Source: Microbacterium sp. SMR1 (GTDB lineage Bacteria > Actinomycetota > Actinomycetes > Actinomycetales > Microbacteriaceae). Taken from it: DNA of 64,000 nt. Shown one piece after another: positions 14,292-22,547 of the stretch; position 1 is the first letter of the stretch, and every line of letters starts with the position of its first letter. The DNA lies in contig NZ_QMBN01000002.1 of NCBI RefSeq assembly GCF_003289625.1, positions 987,797 through 1,051,796 on the forward strand, written 5' to 3'. The notes beneath the pieces are model-generated. The model saw only the letters and a program-made list of their open reading frames with translations. It did no database searches and had not been told where the DNA came from. Position numbers and translations under genes: made by a program.

Positions 14292-15608
14292 TCAGCGCCG
14301 GTGGAACGGGCAGCCGCCGCCGGTGCCCGTCGCCCGCACGCGCCCGCCCGACGCCGGCTTGGTGGGCAACCGGCGCATGTTCACGTCGAGACCGGAGTCG
14401 AGGATAGTGACATCCGGGTGGCTCATCGCCGTGATCGCCGTCGCGAGTCCGGCGATCGCGAGCTTCTCGCCAGGGCAGCGGTGGCCCGTCGCGACATCGG
14501 CACCGCCGTGGGGGATGAACGCGGGGAGAGCCTCGTAGTCGTCGACGCCGACGAAACGCTCGGGCGCGAACGAGTCGGCACGCTCCCATGAGTTCTCATC
14601 GAGGTTGGTGCCGAGGATGTCGAGGACGACGCGGCCACCCGCCGCGACGCTCTGGCCGTCGAGTTCGATATCGGCGACCGCACGCGCGGGGAGCATGGGG
14701 ACGAACGGGGCCGTGCGCCGGATCTCCTGCGCGAACGCCACGGCGAGAGGCCCGCCGTCGAGCGTCTCGCGCTCGGCCGCCTCCGCGCCGATGCGATCGC
14801 GCCACTCCGGACGGTCGTGGAGCTCCTTCGCGGCGAACGCCACGAAGCGTGCGACCGCGATCATCGGACGCATGCTGTTCTGCAGTTCGATGCCGGCCAG
14901 GCGGGCGGACAGCAGGACACCTGCGCGGTCCCGGTGCCAGGCCCATGCATGCAGGGCCGTTCCGGGCTCGGGCTCGAGGTCGCCGTCGCGCACCGCCTCG
15001 ATGAGGTGCTGGGTGTGCCGGTCTGACCAGCGGCGATTGATCCAGGCGAGGAGGTACTCGGGGGAGTAGGGGACGCCGAAGCCATCGACGATCTGGGCGA
15101 GACGAGCCGCCCACCGCGTCTTTGCCGCAGGCGTTCCCGGGAGTCCTGCCCACCGCATGACGGCGCGGCCGAAGGCGCCCACCGCCGCGTCGTAGGCGGA
15201 ACGCTCCCCGCCGGCGAACCAGTCGTCGAGCTCGCCCTGCCATTCGGCAGCCAGAAGCGGACGCAGACGCTCGACCTGCTCGTCCTCGTAGGCGACGTCG
15301 AGGAAGGTCGCCTTGCGGTGCCGGTGGTCCTCGCCGTCGAGGCTGTGAACCGAACCATGCCCGAACAGGGTCTCTTGCACGATTCCCGGCATCGCCCCGT
15401 GGCGCCGGACCCGCTTCTCGTCGTAGAACACCTCGACGCCCTCCGCGCCGCGGACGAAGACGGTCGGGTCGCCGAGCAGGCCCATCGGAGCCGAGCGCGC
15501 TCCAGCCCGTAGGCGACCCCAGATGCGGTCGCCGAATCGGTACCCACGCAGCAGGAGCTGAGGGGAGTCGTCGGTCAGCGTGCGTGCAGCGGCGGCGATC
15601 GAAGACAT
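14292..15608 (-). CDS. CYP152-family cytochrome P450 (fatty-acid peroxygenase)
   Basis: The 438-residue P450 has ExxR at E295-R298 (AQEIRR), the heme-ligand C378 in GHRCPGE, and the Arg-Pro pair R247-P248 in NSMRPMIA, which in CYP152 enzymes binds the fatty-acid carboxylate in place of the usual acid-alcohol pair. The segment LFGHGSVHSLDG places H88 where OleT has the His linked to decarboxylation and P450-BSbeta has Gln. Such enzymes use hydrogen peroxide to hydroxylate or decarboxylate fatty acids and need no redox partner. The start is ATG 15608, or 15611 one codon upstream, behind GGAG. The C-terminus ends GGCPFHRR. It is downstream of the DUF368 gene. Confidence 0.93.
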   Translation of the reverse strand: MSSIAAAARTLTDDSPQLLLRGYRFGDRIWGRLRAGARSAPMGLLGDPTVFVRGAEGVEVFYDEKRVRRHGAMPGIVQETLFGHGSVHSLDGEDHRHRKATFLDVAYEDEQVERLRPLLAAEWQGELDDWFAGGERSAYDAAVGAFGRAVMRWAGLPGTPAAKTRWAARLAQIVDGFGVPYSPEYLLAWINRRWSDRHTQHLIEAVRDGDLEPEPGTALHAWAWHRDRAGVLLSARLAGIELQNSMRPMIAVARFVAFAAKELHDRPEWRDRIGAEAAERETLDGGPLAVAFAQEIRRTAPFVPMLPARAVADIELDGQSVAAGGRVVLDILGTNLDENSWERADSFAPERFVGVDDYEALPAFIPHGGADVATGHRCPGEKLAIAGLATAITAMSHPDVTILDSGLDVNMRRLPTKPASGGRVRATGTGGGCPFHRR

Positions 15609-15673
15609 CATGTCTCCACGCTCACACGTCGGGTCCGATGAGCCGAGGGGGAGGCGGATCGGACCGCCGTGTG

Positions 15674-16594
15674 CTAGCCCGCGGCTCCGGACTCGAGGCG
15701 CCGCGCGGCGCGCCGCAGCACGGCCGACTCGATCAGCAGTACGCCGCCCACCGCCGCCGCGCCGAGCACCACCAGGAGGAGCGCCGGCAGCGCGTCGGGC
15801 CCGGGGGCCTGGACGGCGCCGCCCTCCTGCCAGGGCCACAGCGCCCGGAGCGAGCCGATCATGAGACCCGTCATCGTCGCGAGCATGATGCGCCGACGGT
15901 GGATGAGCAGCCACTGCAGCACCGAGACGAACATGCCGAGACCGATCATGGCGCCGAGGATGAAGACGCCGAGATAGAGGAAATCGCGCTCGTTGACGGC
16001 GGCCAGCGTCGGCGCGTACATCCCGACGGCCAGGAGGATGAACGAGCCCGAGACTCCGGGCAGCACCAGGGCACACACGGCGAACGCCGCCGCGAGTGCG
16101 ACGACCGGCAGGGGAGGCTCGAGGGGGTCGACCTGGGGGAGGCTCGTGAGGGCGAAGCCGGCGACCGCGCCGACAACGGCGACCGCGTACTCGCGCATTC
16201 GCCACCGGCCGCCGACCATGCGGATCGGCACGACGAGCGACGCGAGGATGAGCCCGGCGAACAAGGCGCGTGAGGCGACGGGCTCGGCCTCGATGATCGG
16301 GGCGAGGACCGCGGATGCGACGAGGACGGCGGTGATCATGCCGACGCCGACCGGGAGCACGACGGACCAGCGCACGGCGGCCAACTCGGCACGAGCGCGC
16401 GTCATCCCGCGGCCTCGAACGCCGTCCGCGACACCACGGGCGACCCCGCGGGCGAGGTGGCCGGCCGACTCGATGAGCGTCTCGTAGACGCCGATGATGA
16501 GCGCGACGGTGCCGCCGCTGACTCCGGGAATGATCTCGACGGTTCCGATGAGAGCGCCGCGTCCGGCATCCAGCAGCATTCGGGCGACGGGCAT
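15674..16594 (-). CDS. DUF368 (PopT-like) membrane protein, putative undecaprenyl-phosphate flippase
   Basis: The 306-residue protein has eight or more transmembrane helices. The N-terminal signature GTVEIIPGVSGGTVALIIG and the related VLPGVSGSFILLAVG in the second half form the paired motifs of the DUF368 family. Members (PopT) have been linked to recycling of undecaprenyl phosphate across the cytoplasmic membrane for cell-wall synthesis; that role is transferred here by family. The start is ATG 16594. It may be cotranscribed with the P450, 65 bp downstream, though no functional link is known. Confidence 0.85.
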   Translation of the reverse strand: MPVARMLLDAGRGALIGTVEIIPGVSGGTVALIIGVYETLIESAGHLARGVARGVADGVRGRGMTRARAELAAVRWSVVLPVGVGMITAVLVASAVLAPIIEAEPVASRALFAGLILASLVVPIRMVGGRWRMREYAVAVVGAVAGFALTSLPQVDPLEPPLPVVALAAAFAVCALVLPGVSGSFILLAVGMYAPTLAAVNERDFLYLGVFILGAMIGLGMFVSVLQWLLIHRRRIMLATMTGLMIGSLRALWPWQEGGAVQAPGPDALPALLLVVLGAAAVGGVLLIESAVLRRAARRLESGAAG

Positions 16595-16736
16595 GGGTGA
16601 CCTCCGGGAAGAGCGATGACGGAGCGTGCCAGCCTACCGACGGCACCTGAGCGATCGAGGGGTGCGCGCGTTACCGCGCACTCCGGTCCGGTGCAAGTGG
16701 CTCGACGGATTCGCCGCCCCGCCGCATCGTGGAGGC

Positions 16737-17096
16737 ATGTCCAACGCATTCAACGACGACCTCGCCCGCCCCGCCGCAGCCGAGGATGCCGGCATCCAGC
16801 CGCTGCGCGACGGCGATGCGACCAGCGTGGCCGACCCCGACCTCGACCCGGCCCAGCGCGAGTGGGACCGCACCGACGCGATCGACGAGGCGCTCGACTC
16901 CGGCGTCGACCCCGCCGAGCTCGATGTCGCGACCGCGACCAGCGACGACCCGGCGCACATCCCGTCTGACGAAGACGAGATCCCCGCAGAGGACCTGCCC
17001 ACGGGATACGCCCAGCCGGAGACCCAGGGAGACGACCCGGTCATCGCCGAACTCGGCGAGGACGGCGAGGGTGACATCAACGACGAGGGCATGTGA
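16737..17096 (+). CDS. Small highly acidic protein of unknown function
   Basis: The 119-residue protein starts at the ATG at 16737 behind TGGAGG. It is rich in Asp and Glu, contains no Cys and no membrane segment, and looks largely disordered. Its stop shares bases with the GTG start of the GH15 gene (GTGA), so the two are translationally coupled. The family was not recognised; Microbacteriaceae encode many acidic proteins of this kind. It may bind or stabilise the neighbouring enzyme, but nothing in the sequence shows this. Confidence 0.7.
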   Translation: MSNAFNDDLARPAAAEDAGIQPLRDGDATSVADPDLDPAQREWDRTDAIDEALDSGVDPAELDVATATSDDPAHIPSDEDEIPAEDLPTGYAQPETQGDDPVIAELGEDGEGDINDEGM

Positions 17097-18883
17097 CCGC
17101 GGGGATCGAGTCGTACGCGCCGATCGGTGACGGCCGCACCGTCGCGCTGATCGGTCTCGACGGCAGCGTCGATTGGCTGCCGCTGCCCGATCTGACCTCG
17201 ACGCCCGTCTTCGCGCGCCTGCTCGATCGCGAGACGGGCGGATGTCTCGAGCTCGCGCCCACGGAGGATTTCGAGACCACCCGTCGGTACGTGCCCGACA
17301 CCAATGTTCTCGAGACGACGTTCACAACGGCTCGCGGGTCCGTGAGAGTCACCGACGCCATGGTGTCGGGAGTCGCCGGGCGGATGCCGTGGGCGGAGCT
17401 GGCTCGCCGCATCGACGGGCTCGAGGGCACCGTGCCGATGGCCTGGCGCATCCATCCCGGCACCTCGCTGCGTACGGCGTCGCCCTGGATCGAGCGCACC
17501 CAGCACGGCGACGTCATCCGCAGCGGCAAGACCGCTCTCGTCGTCGTGGGGTTCGAGCACGGGCCCGAGGCTCCCGATCCCGACGGCACGAGCGGCCCCC
17601 GCCTGACCGGCTCGTTCACCGCCTCGAAGGGTTCGCGTCACCTCATCGCGCTCGCCGCGACGCACGACGAGCCCCTGCACCTTCCCGACCCCCGTAACGT
17701 CGACGTCGGCATCGACCGGACGATCGACAGCTGGCGGCATTGGTCCGAGGTCTTCTCGTACGAAGGCCCCTGGGAGGAACGCATCCAGCGCAGCGCGCTC
17801 GCCCTCAAGCTGCTCATCTTCAGTCCCACCGGCGCGATCGCCGCTGCCGCCACCACGTCGCTGCCCGAGAATCCCGAGGGCGGCAAGAACTGGGATTACC
17901 GCTACGCCTGGGTGCGCGACCTCGCCTACACCGCTCACGCGCTCGTGCGCTTCGGTCTCCGCGAGGAGACGCACGCGGCACTGTCATGGATGCTGCGCAC
18001 CATCCGCGAGCACGGGCCCGAGCTGCACGTCATGTACACCTTGGGCGGCGAACTCGTGCCCGATGCTCAGGACTACCCCGTGCCCGGCTGGGGAGGCGTC
18101 GGTCCGGTCGTCACGGGCAATCCCGCGCGCGAGCAGCTTCAGCTCGGCGTCTACGGCGACCTCATGGCGATCTGCCGGACGTACGTCGATGCGGGGAACG
18201 TCCTGGACATCGGTACGGGGCGGATGCTGGCGGGCGTCGCCGACCGCACCTGCGACCTGTGGCGCAATCCCGACTCGGGAATGTGGGAGCTGCCGGAGGA
18301 ACGGCACTACACCTCCTCGAAGATGGGATGCTGGAAAGCCCTCGACGACGCCGTCGCGCTCGCCGAGAGCGGCGCGATCCCCGGGAGCGCCGAGCGGTGG
18401 AAGGCCGAGCGCGAGCGCATCCGGCTCTGGATCGACGAGAACTGCTGGTCCGAGGCGAAGTCGGCCTACGCCTTCTATGCGGGTTCGGACGAGCTCGACG
18501 CCTCCGTGCTGCTGCACGCGCCCACCGGCTTCGACCGCGGCGAGCGGATGTCGTCGACGATCGACGCCCTCACCGACGAACTGGGCGCCGGCCCGCTGCT
18601 GTACCGCTACAGCGGGGTGTCGGCGGAGGAGAAGACGTTCGTCGCCTGCGCGTTCTGGCGCGCCGAGGCGCTGGCGTGCGTCGGCAGGCATGACGAGGCG
18701 CTCGACCTCGTCGACCAGCTCGTCGCCCTCGCGAACGACGTCGGCATCTACGCCGAGATGATCGACGCCGACGACGGCACCGCCTGGGGCAACACCCCGC
18801 AGGCCCTCAGCCACCTCGCGTTCATCGCGACGGTACTCACCATCCGCGACGTCGTCCCCGAGGAGGCCCTCCGTGGCAGATGA
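17093..18883 (+). CDS. Glycoside hydrolase family 15 protein (glucoamylase/trehalase-like)
   Basis: The 596-residue protein has the GH15 layout: an N-terminal beta-sandwich region (IESYAPIGDGRTVALIGLDG) and an (alpha/alpha)6 barrel with NWDYRYAWVRDLAYT, a candidate catalytic acid in MWELPEERHYTSSKMGCW, and the C-terminal GTAWGNTPQALSHLA. There is no signal peptide, so it should act in the cytoplasm on trehalose or a short alpha-glucan. It is coupled upstream to the acidic protein, and its 3' end overlaps the SMP-30 gene by 11 bp. The substrate cannot be decided from sequence. Confidence 0.92.
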   Translation: MTAGIESYAPIGDGRTVALIGLDGSVDWLPLPDLTSTPVFARLLDRETGGCLELAPTEDFETTRRYVPDTNVLETTFTTARGSVRVTDAMVSGVAGRMPWAELARRIDGLEGTVPMAWRIHPGTSLRTASPWIERTQHGDVIRSGKTALVVVGFEHGPEAPDPDGTSGPRLTGSFTASKGSRHLIALAATHDEPLHLPDPRNVDVGIDRTIDSWRHWSEVFSYEGPWEERIQRSALALKLLIFSPTGAIAAAATTSLPENPEGGKNWDYRYAWVRDLAYTAHALVRFGLREETHAALSWMLRTIREHGPELHVMYTLGGELVPDAQDYPVPGWGGVGPVVTGNPAREQLQLGVYGDLMAICRTYVDAGNVLDIGTGRMLAGVADRTCDLWRNPDSGMWELPEERHYTSSKMGCWKALDDAVALAESGAIPGSAERWKAERERIRLWIDENCWSEAKSAYAFYAGSDELDASVLLHAPTGFDRGERMSSTIDALTDELGAGPLLYRYSGVSAEEKTFVACAFWRAEALACVGRHDEALDLVDQLVALANDVGIYAEMIDADDGTAWGNTPQALSHLAFIATVLTIRDVVPEEALRGR

Positions 18884-19757
18884 GATCGGAGTGTTCCGCG
18901 ACACTCGTGCCGTGCTCGTCGAGAGCATCTGGTGGGACGACCGCACCGACGAGGTCGTGTGGGTCGACATCACCGCAGGGCTGCTGCATCGCGGCCCGCT
19001 CGACGGGGCGGTCGACGGCAGCGACGACCGGGTCGTCGAGCTGCCCCCGCCGCTGTCGGCGGTGCAGCCGGCCGCCGGAGGCGGCTACATCGCGGCGCTG
19101 AAGGACCGCGTCGTCCTTCTCGACGCGGACGGCCGTATCGAGCGCGACCTCGCCGCGCTGCGTCACCGCCACGACGGCATGCGGCTGAACGAGGGCAAGG
19201 TCGACCCGTTCGGCCGCTTCATCGTCGGCGCCATGGAGCTCACGACTGACGACCCCGATGCGGCGGTATGGTCGGTTGACCCGGACGGCGACGTGCGGGT
19301 GCTCGGCGGTGGCTACGGAATCGCGAACGGTATGGAGTGGTCCGACGACGGGCGCACGATGTACATCACCGACACCGCGACCTCGACCGTCTACCGCGCG
19401 TCCTACGGTCCCGCCGGCGAGCTCGGAGAGCTCGAGCCCTACCTCGTCGGCCGGTCGAGTGACGGGCTGGTACTGGCGACCGACGGCTCGTTCGTCAACG
19501 GGCTCTATGGCGAGGGCATGGTGGCGCGCTGGAGCGCCGACGGAGACCTCGTCGAGGAGATCACGATGCCCGTGCCCAACATCACCTCCGTCGCGTTCGC
19601 CGGGCCCGATCTCGACGTCCTCCTCGTCGGATCGGCGCGCGAGAACCTCACCGAGGAGCAGCTGCAGCGGCATCCTCTCTCGGGCGGCATCCTCCGCCTC
19701 GAACCCGGCGCGACCGGCCGCCCCATCCACACGTTCGGGTCTGCGTCGATCGCCTGA
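18873..19757 (+). CDS. SMP-30/gluconolactonase-like sugar lactonase
   Basis: The 294-residue beta-propeller protein starts at a GTG inside the GH15 3' end. The metal-site signatures of the family are present: VLVESIWWD (Glu), LNEGKVDPFGRF, GIANGMEWSDDGRTMY (Asn) and SSDGLVLATDG (Asp). Members hydrolyse sugar lactones to aldonic acids. Next to GH15 and an SDR dehydrogenase this suggests glucose or another sugar being oxidised to a lactone and opened, which is an inference from context. Confidence 0.9.
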   Translation: MADEIGVFRDTRAVLVESIWWDDRTDEVVWVDITAGLLHRGPLDGAVDGSDDRVVELPPPLSAVQPAAGGGYIAALKDRVVLLDADGRIERDLAALRHRHDGMRLNEGKVDPFGRFIVGAMELTTDDPDAAVWSVDPDGDVRVLGGGYGIANGMEWSDDGRTMYITDTATSTVYRASYGPAGELGELEPYLVGRSSDGLVLATDGSFVNGLYGEGMVARWSADGDLVEEITMPVPNITSVAFAGPDLDVLLVGSARENLTEEQLQRHPLSGGILRLEPGATGRPIHTFGSASIA

Positions 19758-19810
19758 TCGACGGACCCGAGTGACGACCACCCCCAGGAAGACCGATGGA
19801 AGGAGACACC

Positions 19811-20707
19811 ATGTCCCGTGACCAGTACACCTTCGTCAACCCCGCCGAGCTGTACGCGGACATCGAGCCCGAGAAGCAGCACATGGACGAGCCGGGCCTC
19901 GACGCCGACCTCACGCCGAAGGCCGATCTCGGCGAGGAGAGCTACCGCGGCAGCGGCCGCCTGACCGGGCGCAAGGCGCTCATCACGGGCGGCGACTCGG
20001 GAATCGGCGCCGCTACCGCGATCGCCTTCGCGCGCGAGGGTGCCGACGTGGCCATCTCGTACCTCCCCGAGGAGGAAGAGGACGCGCAGCGCATCGCGGG
20101 CATCCTGAAGGATGCGGGTGTGACGGTGGCGCAGCTTCCCGGCGACCTGCGCGACCCGGAGTACTGCCGCTCGCTCGTCGCCGACACGGTCTCGGCGCTC
20201 GGCGGCATCGACATCCTCGTCAACAACGGCGGCAAGCAGATCTTCCAGTACGAGCTGGCCGATCTGACCGACGAGCAGTTCGACGACACCTTCAAGACCA
20301 ACGTCTACGCGATGTTCTGGATCACCAAGGCCGCGCTGCCGCACCTGCCGGCAGGTGCCTCGATCATCAACACCACGTCGATCCAGGCCTACTCGCCGTC
20401 CGAGACGCTCGTGGACTACGCCTCGACGAAGGCGACGATCAACACGTTCACCAAGGCGCTCGCCCAGCAGCTCGCGCCGAAGGGCATCCGCGTCAACGCC
20501 GTGGCGCCGGGGCCGATCTGGACGCCGCTCCAGCCGAGCGACGGCCAGCCGCAGGAGAAGATCGACAGCTTCGGCGAGGAGACCCCGCTGGGACGTATGG
20601 GTCAGCCGGCGGAGCTCGCGCCCGCCTACGTGTTCCTCGCGTCAGCGGAGTCGAGCTACGTCGCGGGGGAGACCCTGAACGTCAACGGCGGAATGCCCAC
20701 GCCCTGA
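19811..20707 (+). CDS. SDR-family oxidoreductase (YghA/glucose-dehydrogenase-like)
   Basis: The 298-residue classical SDR carries a ~50-residue N-terminal extension (DQYTFVNPAELYADIEPEKQ...) typical of the YghA-like subgroup. It has the nucleotide motif TGGDSGIGAATA, the NNGGKQ strand, and the catalytic Ser/Tyr/Lys in STS-type order (NTTSIQAY, YASTKATI). The ATG at 19811 follows AAGGAG by six bases. It is probably an NAD(P)-dependent alcohol or sugar dehydrogenase, often stress-induced. A strong terminator follows at 20722. Confidence 0.9.
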   Translation: MSRDQYTFVNPAELYADIEPEKQHMDEPGLDADLTPKADLGEESYRGSGRLTGRKALITGGDSGIGAATAIAFAREGADVAISYLPEEEEDAQRIAGILKDAGVTVAQLPGDLRDPEYCRSLVADTVSALGGIDILVNNGGKQIFQYELADLTDEQFDDTFKTNVYAMFWITKAALPHLPAGASIINTTSIQAYSPSETLVDYASTKATINTFTKALAQQLAPKGIRVNAVAPGPIWTPLQPSDGQPQEKIDSFGEETPLGRMGQPAELAPAYVFLASAESSYVAGETLNVNGGMPTP

Positions 20708-20721
20708 CGTCATCGCTGACG

Positions 20722-20756
20722 AGTGCGCCGGTGGCCGCGGCTGCCGGCGCACTTTT
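20722..20756 (+). terminator. Rho-independent terminator after the SDR gene
   Basis: AGTGCGCCGG (20722-20731) pairs with CCGGCGCACT (20744-20753), followed by TTT. It separates the carbohydrate group from the ohr operon. Confidence 0.88.
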
Positions 20757-20764
20757 CCAGCGTA

Positions 20765-20801
20765 TTGATTGCGCACAACCTAGTTGTGTACAGTGCATAT
20801 A
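20765..20801 (+). promoter_or_regulatory. Leaderless ohrR promoter with OhrR-type operator
   Basis: A perfect inverted repeat, CACAAC-CTA-GTTGTG (20774-20788), lies between TTGATT (20765-20770) and TACAGT (20789-20794). TACAGT is six bases before the ATG at 20801, so transcription probably begins on the start codon. A repressor bound at the repeat would cover the space between -35 and -10. OhrR is the obvious binder. Confidence 0.75.
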
Positions 20802-21295
20802 TGGAACCGACGCAGCACATGGTCTGCTTCTCGCTCTACGCCGCGTCGCGGGCGACGACGAAGGCGTACGCGGCTCTCCTCGAGCCGCACGGGCTGACCT
20901 ACCCGCAGTACCTCGTGCTCGTGCTGCTGTGGAACCGCGACGGCCGCAGCGTCAGCGACCTGGGCCAGGCGCTCGACCTCGATTCCGGCACGCTGTCGCC
21001 ACTGCTGCGCCGGATGACGCGCGACGGCCTGGTGGAACGGGGTCGCGACAGTGTCGACGAGCGCGTCGTGACCGTGTCGCTCACCCCCCGAGGCCGCGAA
21101 CTGCGCTCGGAGCTCGCCCACGTGCCCGCCTGCATCGCGCAGGGGATGGGCGTCACCGTCGACGGTGCCCGGCAGCTGATCGCCGCCCTCACCGAGTTGG
21201 CGGACGGGATGCGCGACACCGCCACCGATCTGCGCGCGGATACCCGCGCGACGAAGACCACCCCCGAAAAGGAAATGAAGGAGGAGCACGCATGA
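20801..21295 (+). CDS. ohrR: OhrR, MarR-family organic-hydroperoxide sensor and repressor
   Basis: The 164-residue winged-helix protein begins MEPTQHMVCFSLYAASR. C9 in VCFSLYAA matches the peroxide-reactive Cys of OhrR. LTYPQYLVLVLLW and GTLSPLLRRM are family hallmarks. When C9 is oxidised by an organic peroxide, OhrR leaves DNA and ohr is expressed. A second Cys in VPACIAQG suggests a two-Cys sensor. Its stop overlaps the ohr start (ATGA). Confidence 0.93.
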   Translation: MEPTQHMVCFSLYAASRATTKAYAALLEPHGLTYPQYLVLVLLWNRDGRSVSDLGQALDLDSGTLSPLLRRMTRDGLVERGRDSVDERVVTVSLTPRGRELRSELAHVPACIAQGMGVTVDGARQLIAALTELADGMRDTATDLRADTRATKTTPEKEMKEEHA

Positions 21296-21714
21296 GCGCT
21301 CTCTACACCGCCGAAGCACTCTCGACGGGCGCCGGCCGCAACGGGCACGTCCGCACCACGGACGGCCGGGTCGACCTCGAGATGGCCATTCCGAAGGAGA
21401 TGGGCGGTTCGGGCAACGGCTCGAACCCCGAGCAGCTCTTCGCCGCCGGCTACGCCGCCTGCTTCCACTCCGCCCTGCAGATGGTGGCGCGCTCCAAGAA
21501 GATCGACGTGACCGACTCGGCCGTCGGCGGCCAGGTGCAGATCCACCCCACGGATGCCGGCGGGTTCTCGCTCTCGGTCGTCCTCGAGGTCGTGCTGCCC
21601 GGCGTCGAGCGCGAGGTCGCCCAGGAGCTCGCGGACGCCGCGCACCAGGTGTGCCCGTACTCGAACGCGACCCGCGGCAACATCCCCGTCGAGATCACGG
21701 TCTCGGAGGACTGA
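21292..21714 (+). CDS. ohr: Ohr, organic hydroperoxide reductase
   Basis: The 140-residue Ohr/OsmC protein has the two catalytic cysteines in GYAACFHSAL and HQVCPYSNATRGN. It reduces organic and lipid peroxides with lipoylated or dithiol partners in the cytoplasm. GAGGAG precedes the ATG. It is in an operon with its sensor ohrR, the standard arrangement. Confidence 0.95.
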   Translation: MSALYTAEALSTGAGRNGHVRTTDGRVDLEMAIPKEMGGSGNGSNPEQLFAAGYAACFHSALQMVARSKKIDVTDSAVGGQVQIHPTDAGGFSLSVVLEVVLPGVEREVAQELADAAHQVCPYSNATRGNIPVEITVSED

Positions 21715-21738
21715 TCCCCGCGTCCCCGCGTCGCGCGC

Positions 21739-22434
21739 TCAGATGCGCACGACGCGGGGACGGTGCCGCACCTCGCGGTGCAGGCGCTCCATCTTCGCGT
21801 CGAGCTCGGCCGCCGTCTCGGCGGCATCCTTCAGCTCCGCGGTCAGCTCCGCCGGCACGTTTGCGGCGAACTTGTAATAGATCTTGTGCTCGAGGCTCGC
21901 CCAGAAGTCCATCGCAATGGTGCGGAACTGCACCTCGACGGGCACGGTGATGCGTCCGGTCGAGAGGAAGACGGGCACCTCCACGATCGCGTGCAGGCTC
22001 TTGTAGCCGTTGGGCTTGGGTTCAGCGATGTAGTCCTTGACGGTCCGGACCTCGATGTCGTCCTGGGCCGTGAGCAGGTCGAACAGGCGATAGGCGTCCT
22101 GCGTGAAGCTGCAGGTGACGCGGACGCCGGCGATGTCGGTGATGTGCTCGCGGATCGACGCGAACTCGGGTTCGACCCCCTTCCGGACGACCTTCTCCAC
22201 GATGCCGTCGGGTGACTTCAGTCGGCTCGAGAGGTGCTCGATGGGGTTGTAGTCGTGCAGCTGCTGGAACTCGTCGCGCAGGATCTGCAGCTTCGTCTCG
22301 ATCTCCTGCATGCCGAAGCGGTACTCCAGGAGGAACTGCTGGAACTCGTCGCGCAGGCTCCGGAGCTCCTGCGGCGTGAAGTTCTGGAGGCCGTCGGTGA
22401 TCGAGAGCGGGGGCACGGAGCTGCCGGTCGTCAT
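21739..22434 (-). CDS. Small alarmone synthetase, (p)ppGpp synthase (RelP/RelQ type)
   Basis: The 231-residue protein contains only a RelA/SpoT synthetase domain flanked by helices. Visible motifs are RLKSPDGIVEKV, DIAGVRVTCSF, KPNGYKSLHAI and the RelP/Q-typical VQFRTIAMDFWASLEHKI. It transfers pyrophosphate from ATP to GDP or GTP and lacks hydrolase, TGS and ACT domains. The ATG at 22434 is preceded by TACCGT at seven bases and has no ribosome site, so the mRNA may be leaderless. It is divergent from the ABC exporter and convergent with ohr. Confidence 0.92.
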   Translation of the reverse strand: MTTGSSVPPLSITDGLQNFTPQELRSLRDEFQQFLLEYRFGMQEIETKLQILRDEFQQLHDYNPIEHLSSRLKSPDGIVEKVVRKGVEPEFASIREHITDIAGVRVTCSFTQDAYRLFDLLTAQDDIEVRTVKDYIAEPKPNGYKSLHAIVEVPVFLSTGRITVPVEVQFRTIAMDFWASLEHKIYYKFAANVPAELTAELKDAAETAAELDAKMERLHREVRHRPRVVRI

Positions 22435-22547
22435 GGCACCGACGGTACCGAGCCGGCATCGGCGGCGGCTGTGAGGATCCACGGTCGTTCGCGTGTCGGA
22501 GCCCGGCGCTACCATGAACCGTCCGGTCGACTCGCTCAAGGAGACCC

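Noticed and set aside
15609..16646. Extension of the P450 frame upstream to give a 784-residue fusion
   Set aside because: The extra N-terminal part is Arg-rich and antisense to nothing useful; the same bases encode the DUF368 membrane protein in another frame, and a proper P450 start with GGAG exists at 15608.
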